Source of the DNA: Mesorhizobium sp. LSHC420B00
GTDB lineage: Bacteria; Pseudomonadota; Alphaproteobacteria; Rhizobiales; Rhizobiaceae
Direction of reading: 5' to 3'
NCBI RefSeq assembly: GCF_000503055.1
Contig: NZ_AYVY01000015.1
Location: forward strand, 47,844 to 84,604
DNA: 36,761 nucleotides
A model generated the notes under the pieces. It was not told where the DNA came from. It saw nothing but the letters and a program-made list of their open reading frames with translations, and did no database searches. The translations under genes were made by a program, and so were the position numbers. This document shows positions 27,753 through 35,830 of this stretch, piece by piece (position 1 is the stretch's first letter; each line of letters opens with the position of its first letter).

Positions 27753-29011
27753 CCGAACTTGCCTGGATCAGCACGGCAATCAGCACCGCTCGCCCGCAGG
27801 CGATGGGAGCATTGCTGCGCTACTTCCGCGACCTCGACGCGGCGGAGGAAGCATTCCAGGACGCCTGCCTGAGGGCCCTGAACAACTGGCCGAAAAATGG
27901 CCCGCCGCGCGATCCGGCAGCCTGGCTGATCTTCGTCGGCCGCAACAGCGGCATCGATGCGGTGCGCAAGCGCGCCAAGCAGGCGCCGCTGCCGGAGGAG
28001 GACCAGATCTCCGATCTCGACGATGCCGAGAGCGACATCGCCGAGCGGCTGGACGGTGCGCATTACCGCGACGATATTTTGCGGCTGCTGTTCATCTGCT
28101 GCCATCCCGACCTGCCGGCCACCCAGCAGATCGCGGTGGCGTTGCGCATCGTCTCCGGCCTGACGGTCAAGCAGATCGCCCGCGCCTTCCTCGTCGGTGA
28201 AAGCGCCATGGAGCAGCGTATCACTCGTGCCAAGGCGCGCATCGCCGACGCCGGGGTGCCGTTCGAGACGCCAGGAGCGGTCGAGCGCTCCGAACGGCTC
28301 GCCGCCGTCGCCGCCATGGTCTACCTGATCTTCAACGAAGGCTATTCCAGCAACAGCGGCGAGGCGTCGGCGCGTGCGCCGCTTTGCGAGGAGGCGATCC
28401 GGCTGGCCCGGCTGCTGCTCAGGCTATTCCAGACCGAGCCGGAGATCATGGGGCTAACGGCGCTGTTGCTGCTGCAGCATGCACGCGCGCCGGCCCGCTT
28501 CGACGAGAACGGCGAGATCGTGCTGCTCGAAGACCAGGACCGCAGCCTGTGGAGCCGCAAGATGATCGATGAAGGCCTGGCGCTGGTCGATAAGGCGTTG
28601 CGCCATCGCAAGCCCGGTCCCTACCAGGTGCAAGCGGCGATCGCCGCGCTGCATGCACGGGCGGAAAAGCCCGAGGATACGGACTGGAACGAGATCGACC
28701 TGCTCTACGGGCTGCTCGAGCAGATGCAGCCGTCGCCGGTGGTGACGCTCAACCGCGCCGTCGCCGTCTCCAAGGTGCGTGGACCGGAAGCCGCACTCGC
28801 CATGATCGAGCCGCTGGAGCAAAGGCTTTCCGGTTATTTCCACTTCTTCGGCCTCAAGGGCGGCCTGCTGATGCAGCTTGGCCGCGGCGAGGAGGCGCGT
28901 GTCGCTTTCGACCGCGCCATCGCGCTTGCCAACACGGCAGCCGAGGCGGCGCATATCCGCATGCATATCGACCGGCTGATGAAAGAAGGCGCCAAGCAAA
29001 GGGCGCATTGA
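27749..29011 (+). CDS. ECF sigma factor, ECF42 type with C-terminal helical extension
   Basis: A 420-aa RNA polymerase sigma factor. Region 2 (about 10-75, with the FRDLDAAEEAFQDACLRAL core) and region 4 (about 115-170, LTVKQIARAFLVGESAMEQR) are followed by a helical, TPR-like extension of about 240 residues, containing YLIFNEGYSSNSG and the VTLNRAVAVSKVRGPEAAL repeat-like block. That extension and the coupled DGPF gene are hallmarks of ECF42. No anti-sigma factor is adjacent, in keeping with that group, where the extension is thought to control activity. The ATG at 27749 overlaps the preceding stop; the frame is open further upstream but shadows the first gene. Confidence 0.9.
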   Translation: MTELAWISTAISTARPQAMGALLRYFRDLDAAEEAFQDACLRALNNWPKNGPPRDPAAWLIFVGRNSGIDAVRKRAKQAPLPEEDQISDLDDAESDIAERLDGAHYRDDILRLLFICCHPDLPATQQIAVALRIVSGLTVKQIARAFLVGESAMEQRITRAKARIADAGVPFETPGAVERSERLAAVAAMVYLIFNEGYSSNSGEASARAPLCEEAIRLARLLLRLFQTEPEIMGLTALLLLQHARAPARFDENGEIVLLEDQDRSLWSRKMIDEGLALVDKALRHRKPGPYQVQAAIAALHARAEKPEDTDWNEIDLLYGLLEQMQPSPVVTLNRAVAVSKVRGPEAALAMIEPLEQRLSGYFHFFGLKGGLLMQLGRGEEARVAFDRAIALANTAAEAAHIRMHIDRLMKEGAKQRAH

Positions 29012-29194
29012 TCCGACGCCTCCGCCTGGTTCAACGGTCTGACCTTTGCTTAGACCATGCCGGGGTGGCGATTTTTCCCTGAAACGAGTAATGCCACGCC
29101 ATGACAGTGCCTGATGTGCCGACCAGCACAGAGACGGCGTGGCACAAGGCTTTGACCGACGCCATATGAGCGGCGGGATCTGAAAGGGATGAAA

Positions 29195-30706
29195 ATGACG
29201 ATTGCGAAGGAAACGGCCGGGCTTCTGGCGAAACTGGGTGTTGCCGAGGGCGCGCTTACAGGCGGCGATCTCATCGTGCGTAGCCCGGTGACCGGCGAGC
29301 AGATCGCCGCGCTGAAAACCATCTCGCCGGCCGACGCGGCAACGACCATCGACAATGCCCATAAAGCTTTCCTGGCGTGGCGGCAGGTACCAGCTCCCAA
29401 GCGCGGCGAACTGGTGCGGCTGCTCGGCGAGGAATTGCGCACACACAAGGCCGAGCTTGGCCGGTTGGTCTCGATCGAAGTCGGCAAGATTCCATCCGAG
29501 GGTCTTGGCGAAGTGCAGGAGATGATCGACATCTGCGATTTCGCCGTCGGTCTCTCCCGGCAATTGTACGGCCTGACCATCGCCACCGAGCGCCCCGGCC
29601 ACCGCATGATGGAGACCTGGCATCCGCTCGGCGTCGTCGGCGTCATTTCGGCCTTCAATTTCCCGGTGGCGGTCTGGTCGTGGAATGCAGCGCTGGCGCT
29701 GGTCTGCGGCGACGCGGTGGTGTGGAAGCCGTCCGAGAAGACACCGCTGACGGCGCTCGCCTGCGAAGCGATCTTCAAGCGCGCGGCAAACCGTTTCGGC
29801 GATGCGCCGGAAGGGCTGGCGCCCGTGCTGATCGGCGATCGCGCCGTCGGCGAGATCCTGGTCGACCATCCGAAGGTGCCGTTGGTCTCCGCCACCGGTT
29901 CGACGCGCATGGGCAGGGATGTCGGCCCACGGCTGGCCAAGCGCTTTGCCCGTGCCGTGCTTGAGCTCGGCGGCAACAACGCCGGCATCGTCTGCCCGAC
30001 GGCCGATCTCGACATGGCGCTGCGCGCCATCGCCTTCGGCGCCATGGGCACGGCCGGCCAGCGCTGCACGACGCTCAGGCGCCTGTTCGTGCATGAAAGC
30101 GTCTATGATCACCTCGTTCCGCGCCTGAAGAAGGCCTATGAAAGCGTCTCGGTCGGCAATCCGCTGGAGACAAGCGCTCTCGTCGGCCCGCTGATCGACA
30201 AGGCTGCCTACGAGAACATGCAGAAGGCGTTGGAGGACGCGGCTTCGCATGGCGGTAAGATAACCGGCGGAATGCGGGTCGAGAACGGCCATGCGGAGGC
30301 CTACTATGTGCGTCCGGCGCTGGTCGAAATGCCGCGCCAAGTTTCGCCGGTGACGGAGGAGACCTTCGCGCCGATCCTCTATGTGATGAAATATTCGGAT
30401 TTCGACGCCGTGCTCTATGAGCACAATGCGGTCGGCGCGGGGCTTTCCTCGTCCATCTTCACCCGCGACCTGCAGGAATCCGAGCGTTTCCTCGGCGTCG
30501 ACGGTTCGGACTGCGGCATTGCCAACGTCAATATCGGCACTTCGGGGGCCGAGATCGGCGGCGCCTTCGGTGGCGAGAAGGAAACCGGCGGCGGCCGCGA
30601 GTCGGGCTCGGATGCCTGGAAGGCCTATATGCGCCGCGCTACCAATACGGTGAACTACTCCAAGGCGCTGCCGCTTGCGCAGGGCGTGTCGTTCGACATC
30701 GATTGA
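29195..30706 (+). CDS. amaB: L-piperidine-6-carboxylate/aminoadipate-semialdehyde dehydrogenase (ALDH7)
   Basis: NAD(P)-dependent aldehyde dehydrogenase of the antiquitin (ALDH7) group, predicted to oxidise alpha-aminoadipate semialdehyde, in equilibrium with piperideine-6-carboxylate, to aminoadipate in lysine degradation. The catalytic glutamate is E257 (LELGGNN) and the nucleophile C291 (GQRCTTLRR), with typical ALDH7 blocks FNFPVAVWSWN and IGTSGAEIGGAFGGEK. Two ATGs, 29189 and 29195, are in frame; the AAAGGG site abuts the first and sits 6 nt before the second, so the second is chosen (503 aa). The 183-nt leader contains a GGTC-T-GACC palindrome at 29036-29044, and no regulator gene is divergent from it. 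A convergent frameshifted regulator-like gene lies downstream. Confidence 0.88.
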   Translation: MTIAKETAGLLAKLGVAEGALTGGDLIVRSPVTGEQIAALKTISPADAATTIDNAHKAFLAWRQVPAPKRGELVRLLGEELRTHKAELGRLVSIEVGKIPSEGLGEVQEMIDICDFAVGLSRQLYGLTIATERPGHRMMETWHPLGVVGVISAFNFPVAVWSWNAALALVCGDAVVWKPSEKTPLTALACEAIFKRAANRFGDAPEGLAPVLIGDRAVGEILVDHPKVPLVSATGSTRMGRDVGPRLAKRFARAVLELGGNNAGIVCPTADLDMALRAIAFGAMGTAGQRCTTLRRLFVHESVYDHLVPRLKKAYESVSVGNPLETSALVGPLIDKAAYENMQKALEDAASHGGKITGGMRVENGHAEAYYVRPALVEMPRQVSPVTEETFAPILYVMKYSDFDAVLYEHNAVGAGLSSSIFTRDLQESERFLGVDGSDCGIANVNIGTSGAEIGGAFGGEKETGGGRESGSDAWKAYMRRATNTVNYSKALPLAQGVSFDID

Positions 30707-30715
30707 AATGCCAGA

Positions 30716-30750
30716 CCGTCGTGGTGGCGGCGCCAAAGCCGCCACGACGG
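30716..30750. terminator. Hairpin between convergent genes
   Basis: A long GC stem (13 pairs with a 3-nt bulge, loop GCCAAA) fills the 59-nt gap between the aldehyde dehydrogenase stop and the convergent regulator-like stop. It has no proper T-run on either strand, so termination may be weak or factor-assisted. Confidence 0.5.
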
Positions 30751-30765
30751 CGTTTGGCTCGCCGT

Positions 30766-31657
30766 TCAGCTGGCTTCGGAAGTTACAACACAATTGTCGA
30801 AGGCTGCATCGATGATGGCGAGCTTGACCGCCTGGGCAGTCATGTATTCCTGATAGAACTCGCTCGAAACCCACATGACCGAGTGACCCCGCTGGCCCAA
30901 CCAGCCAATGCTGCCGAGTTCCTCGGCATCGCGCAATTTGCGTGACAGGTGGGTCCGGGAAAGCTTGAGCCAGTTCGCGAAATCTCCGATTGAGACGACA
31001 CCGGTCGGAATTCGGTCCAGGTCGGCATGATCGGGATCGACGCCAGACATCAGCCAATCCATGACGATGCCGCCATTGTCGAGCCAGGTGAACAAGGAAA
31101 AGGTCTGTCTCGGCTCCCGCACGGCATGCGACGAAAGCAGGCCGTCGGCCACCAGCGGCTGCAGTTTGGCGAGCAGGTCCGGTTGTGCGACGAATGCAGC
31201 CAGTCGAAATCCATTGTCCAGGCTGTCCAGCGTTTTCAGATGCGCCATGACCCAGCCGGCAACCGTCTCCAGAGTGCCCGCGGTCGGCTCAAAGGGGCGG
31301 ATGCGCCCGTATTTGATCGGCAGATGCCGAATGAAACCGTAATGCAGCATCTCCTTCAGGAAGGCGTCGGCGGTGTTGCGGCTGGCCACCGAATGCCGGC
31401 AGATGTCGTCCATGAACCGTGCAGACGTAAGTCCCTTGCGATGATCGTCCGGCTCTCGATTGAAATACAAGCCAAGGCCGATATGGGGCCATCAGCCAAC
31501 GCTGTTGCGCGGCGAATACGGAGGCCAGCCGCGGGTTCGCTTCATAGGTTTGGAGAAGCGTCCGCGACTGAGCCTGGACGTGGCGACGCAGTGCCGGATG
31601 GCGGGCAATGTCTTCAGAAACCAGCGCCATCCCCGCCGAGCCCAACCAAGTTTGCAA
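30766..31657 (-). pseudogene. Frameshifted wHTH-type regulator-like gene
   Basis: Two overlapping reading frames are parts of one protein. The upstream part (from a TTG at 31657) reads QTWLGSAGMALVSED to AAQQRWLMA; the downstream part should continue HIGLGLYFNREPDD and runs to 30766. They join if one base is removed from the G run at 31485-31488 (CCCC on the coding strand). The join gives about 297 residues, of which 234 form the open downstream frame starting MYFNREP. The C-terminal third has a helix-turn-helix-like segment (IGDFANWLKLSRTHLSRKLRDAEELGSI). No clear ATG exists for the N-terminus, so the upstream end may also be damaged. A sequencing error cannot be excluded. I cannot name the family. 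Confidence 0.6.
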
Positions 31658-31926
31658 CTGGAAATACCGATCACAATTTCAGCCTTCGCGGGTCGTGTCC
31701 AGCGCCGGCGGATCAGGATAAGAGCTGAATCCTGCCGGCTAGTGGCTGAATTCCGCGACTTGATCGCCGAGGCCCCTGATCTCGCGGCAGAAGGCTAGCC
31801 TGCTTGAACCCACCAATGATGGCTTCGCCTGTCCAGCACGTGCTCCCGCCGATGGCGACACGGAACCAACACAAGTTTTGCTCGTTGAAGAACGCTGATT
31901 GGACTGAGACAGTGAGGAACTACAAA

Positions 31927-32112
31927 ATGGAGAATGGCCTTTTCGCCACGCCGCCTGCAGCGTTCCGGAAAACAGAGTCGGTTTGGCTACGGGCGCTCAA
32001 GTGGCTGTTACGCCGGGTGCGCAGCGCCTCCGACAGCTCGGGAACCATGTTGAAACCAATCCTTTCCGGACCCGAGAATGATAGCGGGCCCACTACGCCT
32101 CGACGCGCTTGA
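31927..32112 (+). CDS. Possible small basic amphipathic protein
   Basis: A 61-codon frame with a good ribosome site (GAGGA, 8 nt before the ATG). The predicted product has a basic, tryptophan-containing helix (ESVWLRALKWLLRRVRSASD) near residues 17-36 and a polar, proline-containing tail. I recognise no family. It may be a real small protein or a chance frame in GC-rich DNA. Confidence 0.3.
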   Translation: MENGLFATPPAAFRKTESVWLRALKWLLRRVRSASDSSGTMLKPILSGPENDSGPTTPRRA

Positions 32113-32210
32113 GGCCGAAGCGCGCTGCGATCTTGACGCCAAAAATAACCGCTCACATGTCTCTTTATGGCTGCCGCCGCGGCCGAGAGCCATGACCGCT
32201 TTGAAGGCCC

Positions 32211-32258
32211 GCCACCGCGGCGTGTTCGCCTGATGCAGCAGGCGAGAGCGGCGGTGGC
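32211..32258. repeat. Long imperfect hairpin upstream of nucleotidyltransferase gene
   Basis: Outer arms GCCACCGC and GCGGTGGC (8 bp) and inner arms TCGCCTG and CAGGCGA (7 bp) around ATGCAG, with an asymmetric internal loop. It lies about 80 nt before the start codon. There is no T-run, so it is not an ordinary terminator. Confidence 0.5.
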
Positions 32259-32339
32259 ACGCAGCGGCGGGAACCATCGGGCATGCTTGGCTATTAGATA
32301 CAGGCGGCTGCTGGTCTGCCGGGCCAGGAGCCATTTGCT

Positions 32340-33152
32340 ATGATCATCAATCCCCCACCGGAAAGCGCCATCCCGGCATCCGTTCCGTCGGTCGATCCAA
32401 AAGCCGCCCCGACGCCTCGCAATGCCGAAGCGGAGGTCTTTTATATCGAAGCGATCCGCGAGCTTGTCGCGACGGGCATCCCCTTTCTCGTCGCCGGCAC
32501 CTATGCCGTAAGCGCCTATACCGGGATCATCCGCCCGACCAAGGATCTCGACATTTTCTGCAAGGCCGGCGACTGCCCGCGCATCCTCGCCCATTTCAAG
32601 CAGATCGGCTATGCGGTCGTGGTCGAGGACGACCGGTGGCTCGGCAAGGTGTTCAGGGGCACGCATTTTTTCGACGTCATCTTCACCTCGATGAACGGCA
32701 CAATGCCTGTCGACGACCAGTGGCTGGAGCATGCTCGCCAGGCCGAATTGCTGGGCAGCCACGTGCGGATCATCGGCCCAACCGAGCTTATCTGGTCCAA
32801 ATGCTTCATCCAGGACCGCGGCCGGCATGATGGCGCCGACGTCGCGCACACCATCCTCAAGGCGCACGACCAGATCGACTGGCAAAGGCTGCTTTCCTAC
32901 ATGGAAGTTCATTGGGAAGTCTTGCTGATGCATCTCTTGAACTTCAGATGGATCTATCCGACGGAGCGAGACCGTGTGCCCGCGTGGCTGCTCGACGAGT
33001 TGCTCGACCGGCTGGCCAAGCAGCGCGAATTGCCGCCTTCCCGGATGCGGATCTGCCGCGGGCGCATGCTTTCACGAACCGACTATGAGATCGACGTCAA
33101 GCAATGGGGCTTTGCCGACGTCGGCGGTGAAGGAGAATATAGCGATGGCTGA
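32340..33152 (+). CDS. Nucleotidyltransferase-fold protein
   Basis: A 270-aa protein with a polymerase-beta-like nucleotidyltransferase core. VAGTYAVSAY (residues 51-60) stands where the GG/GS helix-turn lies, D69 and D71 form the DxD metal pair (KDLDIF), and D112 in FFDVIF is a good third acidic ligand, so it looks catalytically able. The first 30 residues are proline-rich and probably disordered. The C-terminal half is helical and unassigned. The target (RNA, protein or small molecule) cannot be told. Its last 8 nt overlap the metallophosphoesterase gene, so the products are probably made together. An antitoxin-like or modification role is possible; aminoglycoside adenylylation is not indicated by any specific motif. 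Confidence 0.75.
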   Translation: MIINPPPESAIPASVPSVDPKAAPTPRNAEAEVFYIEAIRELVATGIPFLVAGTYAVSAYTGIIRPTKDLDIFCKAGDCPRILAHFKQIGYAVVVEDDRWLGKVFRGTHFFDVIFTSMNGTMPVDDQWLEHARQAELLGSHVRIIGPTELIWSKCFIQDRGRHDGADVAHTILKAHDQIDWQRLLSYMEVHWEVLLMHLLNFRWIYPTERDRVPAWLLDELLDRLAKQRELPPSRMRICRGRMLSRTDYEIDVKQWGFADVGGEGEYSDG

Positions 33153-33897
33153 CGAGCTCGAATCTGCTTCGGCAAAGGCCGAAAACGGCGGCACACTCAA
33201 GGTCGCCGCCATCGGCGATCTGCATGTCGGCAAGGAGGACCAGGCGTCGTACCGCGATCTTTTCGGCGAGATGTCGCGCGAAGCCCAGGTTCTCGTGCTG
33301 ACCGGCGACCTTACCAATCTCGGCAAGCCTCGGGAGGCCGAAATCCTTGCCGAGGAACTGCGTGCCTGCACGATCCCGGTCGTCGCCGTACTTGGCAACC
33401 ACGACTATGAGTCAGGCGCCGTCGAGCAGGTCACCGACATTTTGCGTCAGGCGGGCGTTCATCTCCTCGACGGCGAGGCGACGGAGATTCACGAGGTCGG
33501 GTTCGTTGGGGTCAAGGGTTTCGTTGGCGGTTTTGGATCGCGCATGCTCGGCTCCTTTGGCGAACCGGCGATCAAGTCGATGGTGGCGGAAAGCGTGAAC
33601 GAAGCGATGCGGCTTGAAAACGCGATGCGGCAGGTCCGCGCCAAACGCACGCTTGTCGTTCTGCACTACGCGCCTGTCGTCGAGACGGTCGAAGGCGAGC
33701 CGCTGGAGATTTTCCCGTTTCTCGGTTCGTCACGCCTGGCCGAGACAATAGACCGGTTCCAGGTCAGCGCAGTGGTGCATGGCCATGCGCATCGTGGCGT
33801 CTATGAGGGCCGTACGCCGGGCGGAGCGTCGGTCTATAACGTTGCCATGCATGTCGCCAAGCCGACCGGCCGCCCCTACGCCATGCTCGAAATCTGA
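33145..33897 (+). CDS. Calcineurin-like metallophosphoesterase
   Basis: A 250-aa two-metal phosphoesterase with the complete motif set: D25 and H27 (GDLH), D55 (TGDLTN), N85-H86-D87 (GNHDYE), H174 (LHYAP) and H214/H216 (GHAHRG). No signal peptide is present, so it acts in the cytoplasm, on phosphomono- or diesters. AGGAGA precedes the ATG at 33145 by about 9 nt, inside the end of the nucleotidyltransferase gene; the longer upstream frame shadows that gene. The coupling suggests that one partner adds a nucleotide and the other removes a phosphate-linked group, but this is inference. A small CTGGCG/CGCCAG hairpin (33910-33929) lies between it and the convergent small gene. Confidence 0.85.
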   Translation: MADELESASAKAENGGTLKVAAIGDLHVGKEDQASYRDLFGEMSREAQVLVLTGDLTNLGKPREAEILAEELRACTIPVVAVLGNHDYESGAVEQVTDILRQAGVHLLDGEATEIHEVGFVGVKGFVGGFGSRMLGSFGEPAIKSMVAESVNEAMRLENAMRQVRAKRTLVVLHYAPVVETVEGEPLEIFPFLGSSRLAETIDRFQVSAVVHGHAHRGVYEGRTPGGASVYNVAMHVAKPTGRPYAMLEI

Positions 33898-33945
33898 CAG
33901 GCGGCGCCGCTGGCGCAAGCAATCGCCAGACAGGCTGCAGAACGA

Positions 33946-34125
33946 TCACGGCAACTGCCGGCTGAAAGACATCCGCTTCGGCGGAATATCGTTTTCATCC
34001 GGATTGGGAATGGGGTCCTCGTCGGGGAGCCTGTCGGGGTCCGGCTCACGCACGGGCTTGGGATCGGGGATGGGAGGCGGTGGTACCGGGGTCGGTGTTG
34101 GCTCGGGTGTGGGAATAGTGGCCAT
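33946..34125 (-). CDS. Small proline-rich protein
   Basis: A 59-aa protein with 21 prolines, mostly in acidic X-P dipeptide runs (PTPEPTPTP, PDPKPVREPDPD, EDPIPNPDEND), ending in a short basic tail (KRMSFSRQLP). A strong AGGAG site lies 9 nt before the ATG at 34125; another ATG at 34134 directly abuts that site and is less likely. The longer frame upstream to 34323 runs into the efflux gene and is a shadow. There is no membrane segment. Proline-rich small proteins of this kind are, to my memory, common in Mesorhizobium, but their function is unknown. Confidence 0.6.
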   Translation of the reverse strand: MATIPTPEPTPTPVPPPPIPDPKPVREPDPDRLPDEDPIPNPDENDIPPKRMSFSRQLP

Positions 34126-34216
34126 CGTGATCATCTCCTCTTGGCGCAGAACAACGCAATGGGTCAGCTGGTTCCCGGCTTCCTCGTTTTTGGAACCACA
34201 CCGTCGCGCCTGCGGG

Positions 34217-35830
34217 TCAGCCCATCTCCGGATTCTCGTGTCTGCTGCCCGACTTGCCTGACCGCAGCAGCAGGGCAAGCGGAACGAGCAGGGCGGTTGC
34301 CACCGCGCAATAGCGGAAGACATCGACGTAGGCGAGCAGCGTGGCCTGGCGGGCGATCAACTGGCCGAGCCAGCCGATCGCCTGCTGCTTCGCCTGGACC
34401 AGCGGCGAACCCTGGGCGACGAAATGCTCGGTCGCCTGCCGAAGCACCTGCTGATAGGCGGGCGACGATTGCACGGTGTGGCCAACCAGATTCGATTGAT
34501 GGATCTGGGAGCTTTGCGCAATGACGGTGTTGGACAGCGAGACGCCGATGCTGCCGCCGATATTGCGTGCAACGTTGATCAGCGCCGATGCCTGGTTGGT
34601 CTGTTGCGGGGGCAGGCCGACATAGGCCGCGGTCGAGATGGGAATGAACAGGAACGGCAGCCCGACCATCAGGAAGACACGGGCAAAGGCAAAGAAGCGG
34701 AAGCTGGCGTCCGGGGTAAGCGAGGTCATGTGCCAAAGCGCGACTGCGACCACCGACATGCCCACCATGATCAGGTATTTGGGCTGCACGATGCTGCCTA
34801 CAAATCCGGACACCGGCATCAAGATCAGCATGGCGATGCCGCCCGGCATCATCGAAAGGCCCGACAGCGTCGCGGTGTAGGCAAATGTCGTCTGCTGCAG
34901 CTGCGGCACGATCTGGGTGGTGCTGAACAGGATAGCACCGACCGCCATCATAACCAGGAAGGCCGTGCCGAACTGGCGCGTGAACAATAGGCGCATGTCG
35001 ACGACCGGATCGCTGCGACTGATTTCCCATGGGATAAGCAGCAGGAACGCGATCGCGGAAATCACTGCGAAAGTCGTAATGAAATTCGAGGCGAACCAAT
35101 CGTAGCGCTGGCCTCGGTCGAGGAAGATCTCGAGGCACCCCAGTGCGGTGGCCACCAGGACGAACCCGACCCCGTCGATCTTCAGGCCGCCTTTCAGCCG
35201 TTCCTTGCGTTCGCGTTCGAGTACGTCCGGTTCGACCAACAGCCATTGCACCAGTGCCAGCGACAGGATGCCGAACGGCACGTTGATGAAGAAGATCCAG
35301 TGCCAGGAGAAATGGTCCGTCAGCCAGCCGCCGATCGTCGGCCCGACCGTTGGTGCGACGATGACGGCAATTCCGTAAAGCGCGAAGGCTTGCGAGCGCT
35401 TTTCCGGCGGAAAGGTATCGGCAAGGATCGATTGCTCGCTTGGCGCCATGCCGCCGCCGCCGAGGCCCTGAAGGATCCTGAACAGGATGAGCAGTTCCAG
35501 GTTGGGCGCCAGTCCGCACAGCAGCGACGCGACGGTGAAGGTCGCCACGCAAAGCATGTAGTAGCGCTTGCGGCCGATGACGCTTGCCAGCCAGCCGCTG
35601 ACCGGGATGATCACCGAGTTGGCCACAAGATAGGTGGTAATGACCCAGGTGCTTTCGTCCATTCCGGCCGCCAGGCTGCCGGCGATGTTGCGCAGGGCGA
35701 CATTGGCGATCGAGGTGTCCAGCACCAGCATGAAAGTGGCGATGGAAACGACAATGGCGATGAGCCAGGGATTGTGTGTCCCGGCGGCGGATCGGCTTTC
35801 GCCCTGATTTCTGGCTGCTTCGCCGCTCAT
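34217..35830 (-). CDS. emrB: DHA2-family multidrug efflux MFS permease (EmrB-like)
   Basis: Inner-membrane drug:proton antiporter of 537 aa with about 14 hydrophobic segments, as expected for the DHA2 family. Signature blocks are LDTSIANVALRNIAGSL in helix 1, WVITTYLVANSVIIPVSGWL in helix 2, GRKRYY in loop 2-3, and GPTIGGWLTDHFSWHWIFFI (antiporter motif C region) in helix 5. It pairs with the membrane-fusion protein encoded just upstream; the start overlaps that gene's stop as ATGA. Together with an outer-membrane TolC-like channel it would export hydrophobic toxicants. No channel gene is visible here. Confidence 0.92.
   Translation of the reverse strand: MSGEAARNQGESRSAAGTHNPWLIAIVVSIATFMLVLDTSIANVALRNIAGSLAAGMDESTWVITTYLVANSVIIPVSGWLASVIGRKRYYMLCVATFTVASLLCGLAPNLELLILFRILQGLGGGGMAPSEQSILADTFPPEKRSQAFALYGIAVIVAPTVGPTIGGWLTDHFSWHWIFFINVPFGILSLALVQWLLVEPDVLERERKERLKGGLKIDGVGFVLVATALGCLEIFLDRGQRYDWFASNFITTFAVISAIAFLLLIPWEISRSDPVVDMRLLFTRQFGTAFLVMMAVGAILFSTTQIVPQLQQTTFAYTATLSGLSMMPGGIAMLILMPVSGFVGSIVQPKYLIMVGMSVVAVALWHMTSLTPDASFRFFAFARVFLMVGLPFLFIPISTAAYVGLPPQQTNQASALINVARNIGGSIGVSLSNTVIAQSSQIHQSNLVGHTVQSSPAYQQVLRQATEHFVAQGSPLVQAKQQAIGWLGQLIARQATLLAYVDVFRYCAVATALLVPLALLLRSGKSGSRHENPEMG

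Larger units (their letters stand above)
31658..32339. other. Poorly coding intergenic region
   Basis: About 680 bp between the broken regulator-like gene and the nucleotidyltransferase gene. It holds one possible small reading frame (31927-32112) and one long imperfect hairpin (32211-32258), and otherwise nothing I can recognise. Plus-strand frames running through 31460-31798 look like shadows of the regulator-like gene. Confidence 0.5.

Noticed and set aside
29036..29044. GGTC-T-GACC palindrome in the amaB leader, a possible GntR/FadR-type operator
   Set aside because: Too short to separate from chance, and no matching regulator gene lies next to it.
28454..31057. Minus-strand open frame of 867 codons over the sigma factor and amaB
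   Set aside because: It is antisense to two clear genes with intact catalytic motifs; its Arg/His/Gln-rich product matches no family. High GC produces such frames. Similar frames at 15442-17430 (opposite tex) and 20609-22744 (opposite the DUF2126 gene) were dropped for the same reason.
31027..31728. 233-codon plus-strand frame opposite the broken regulator-like gene
   Set aside because: The minus-strand frames give a coherent protein with a helix-turn-helix-like segment, while this one is low-complexity and unrecognised.
32270..32295. GGAAC with TT 19 nt later, upstream of the nucleotidyltransferase gene
   Set aside because: The -10 side reads TATT rather than CGTT and the box lies within a GC-rich repeat region; too weak to call an EcfG promoter.
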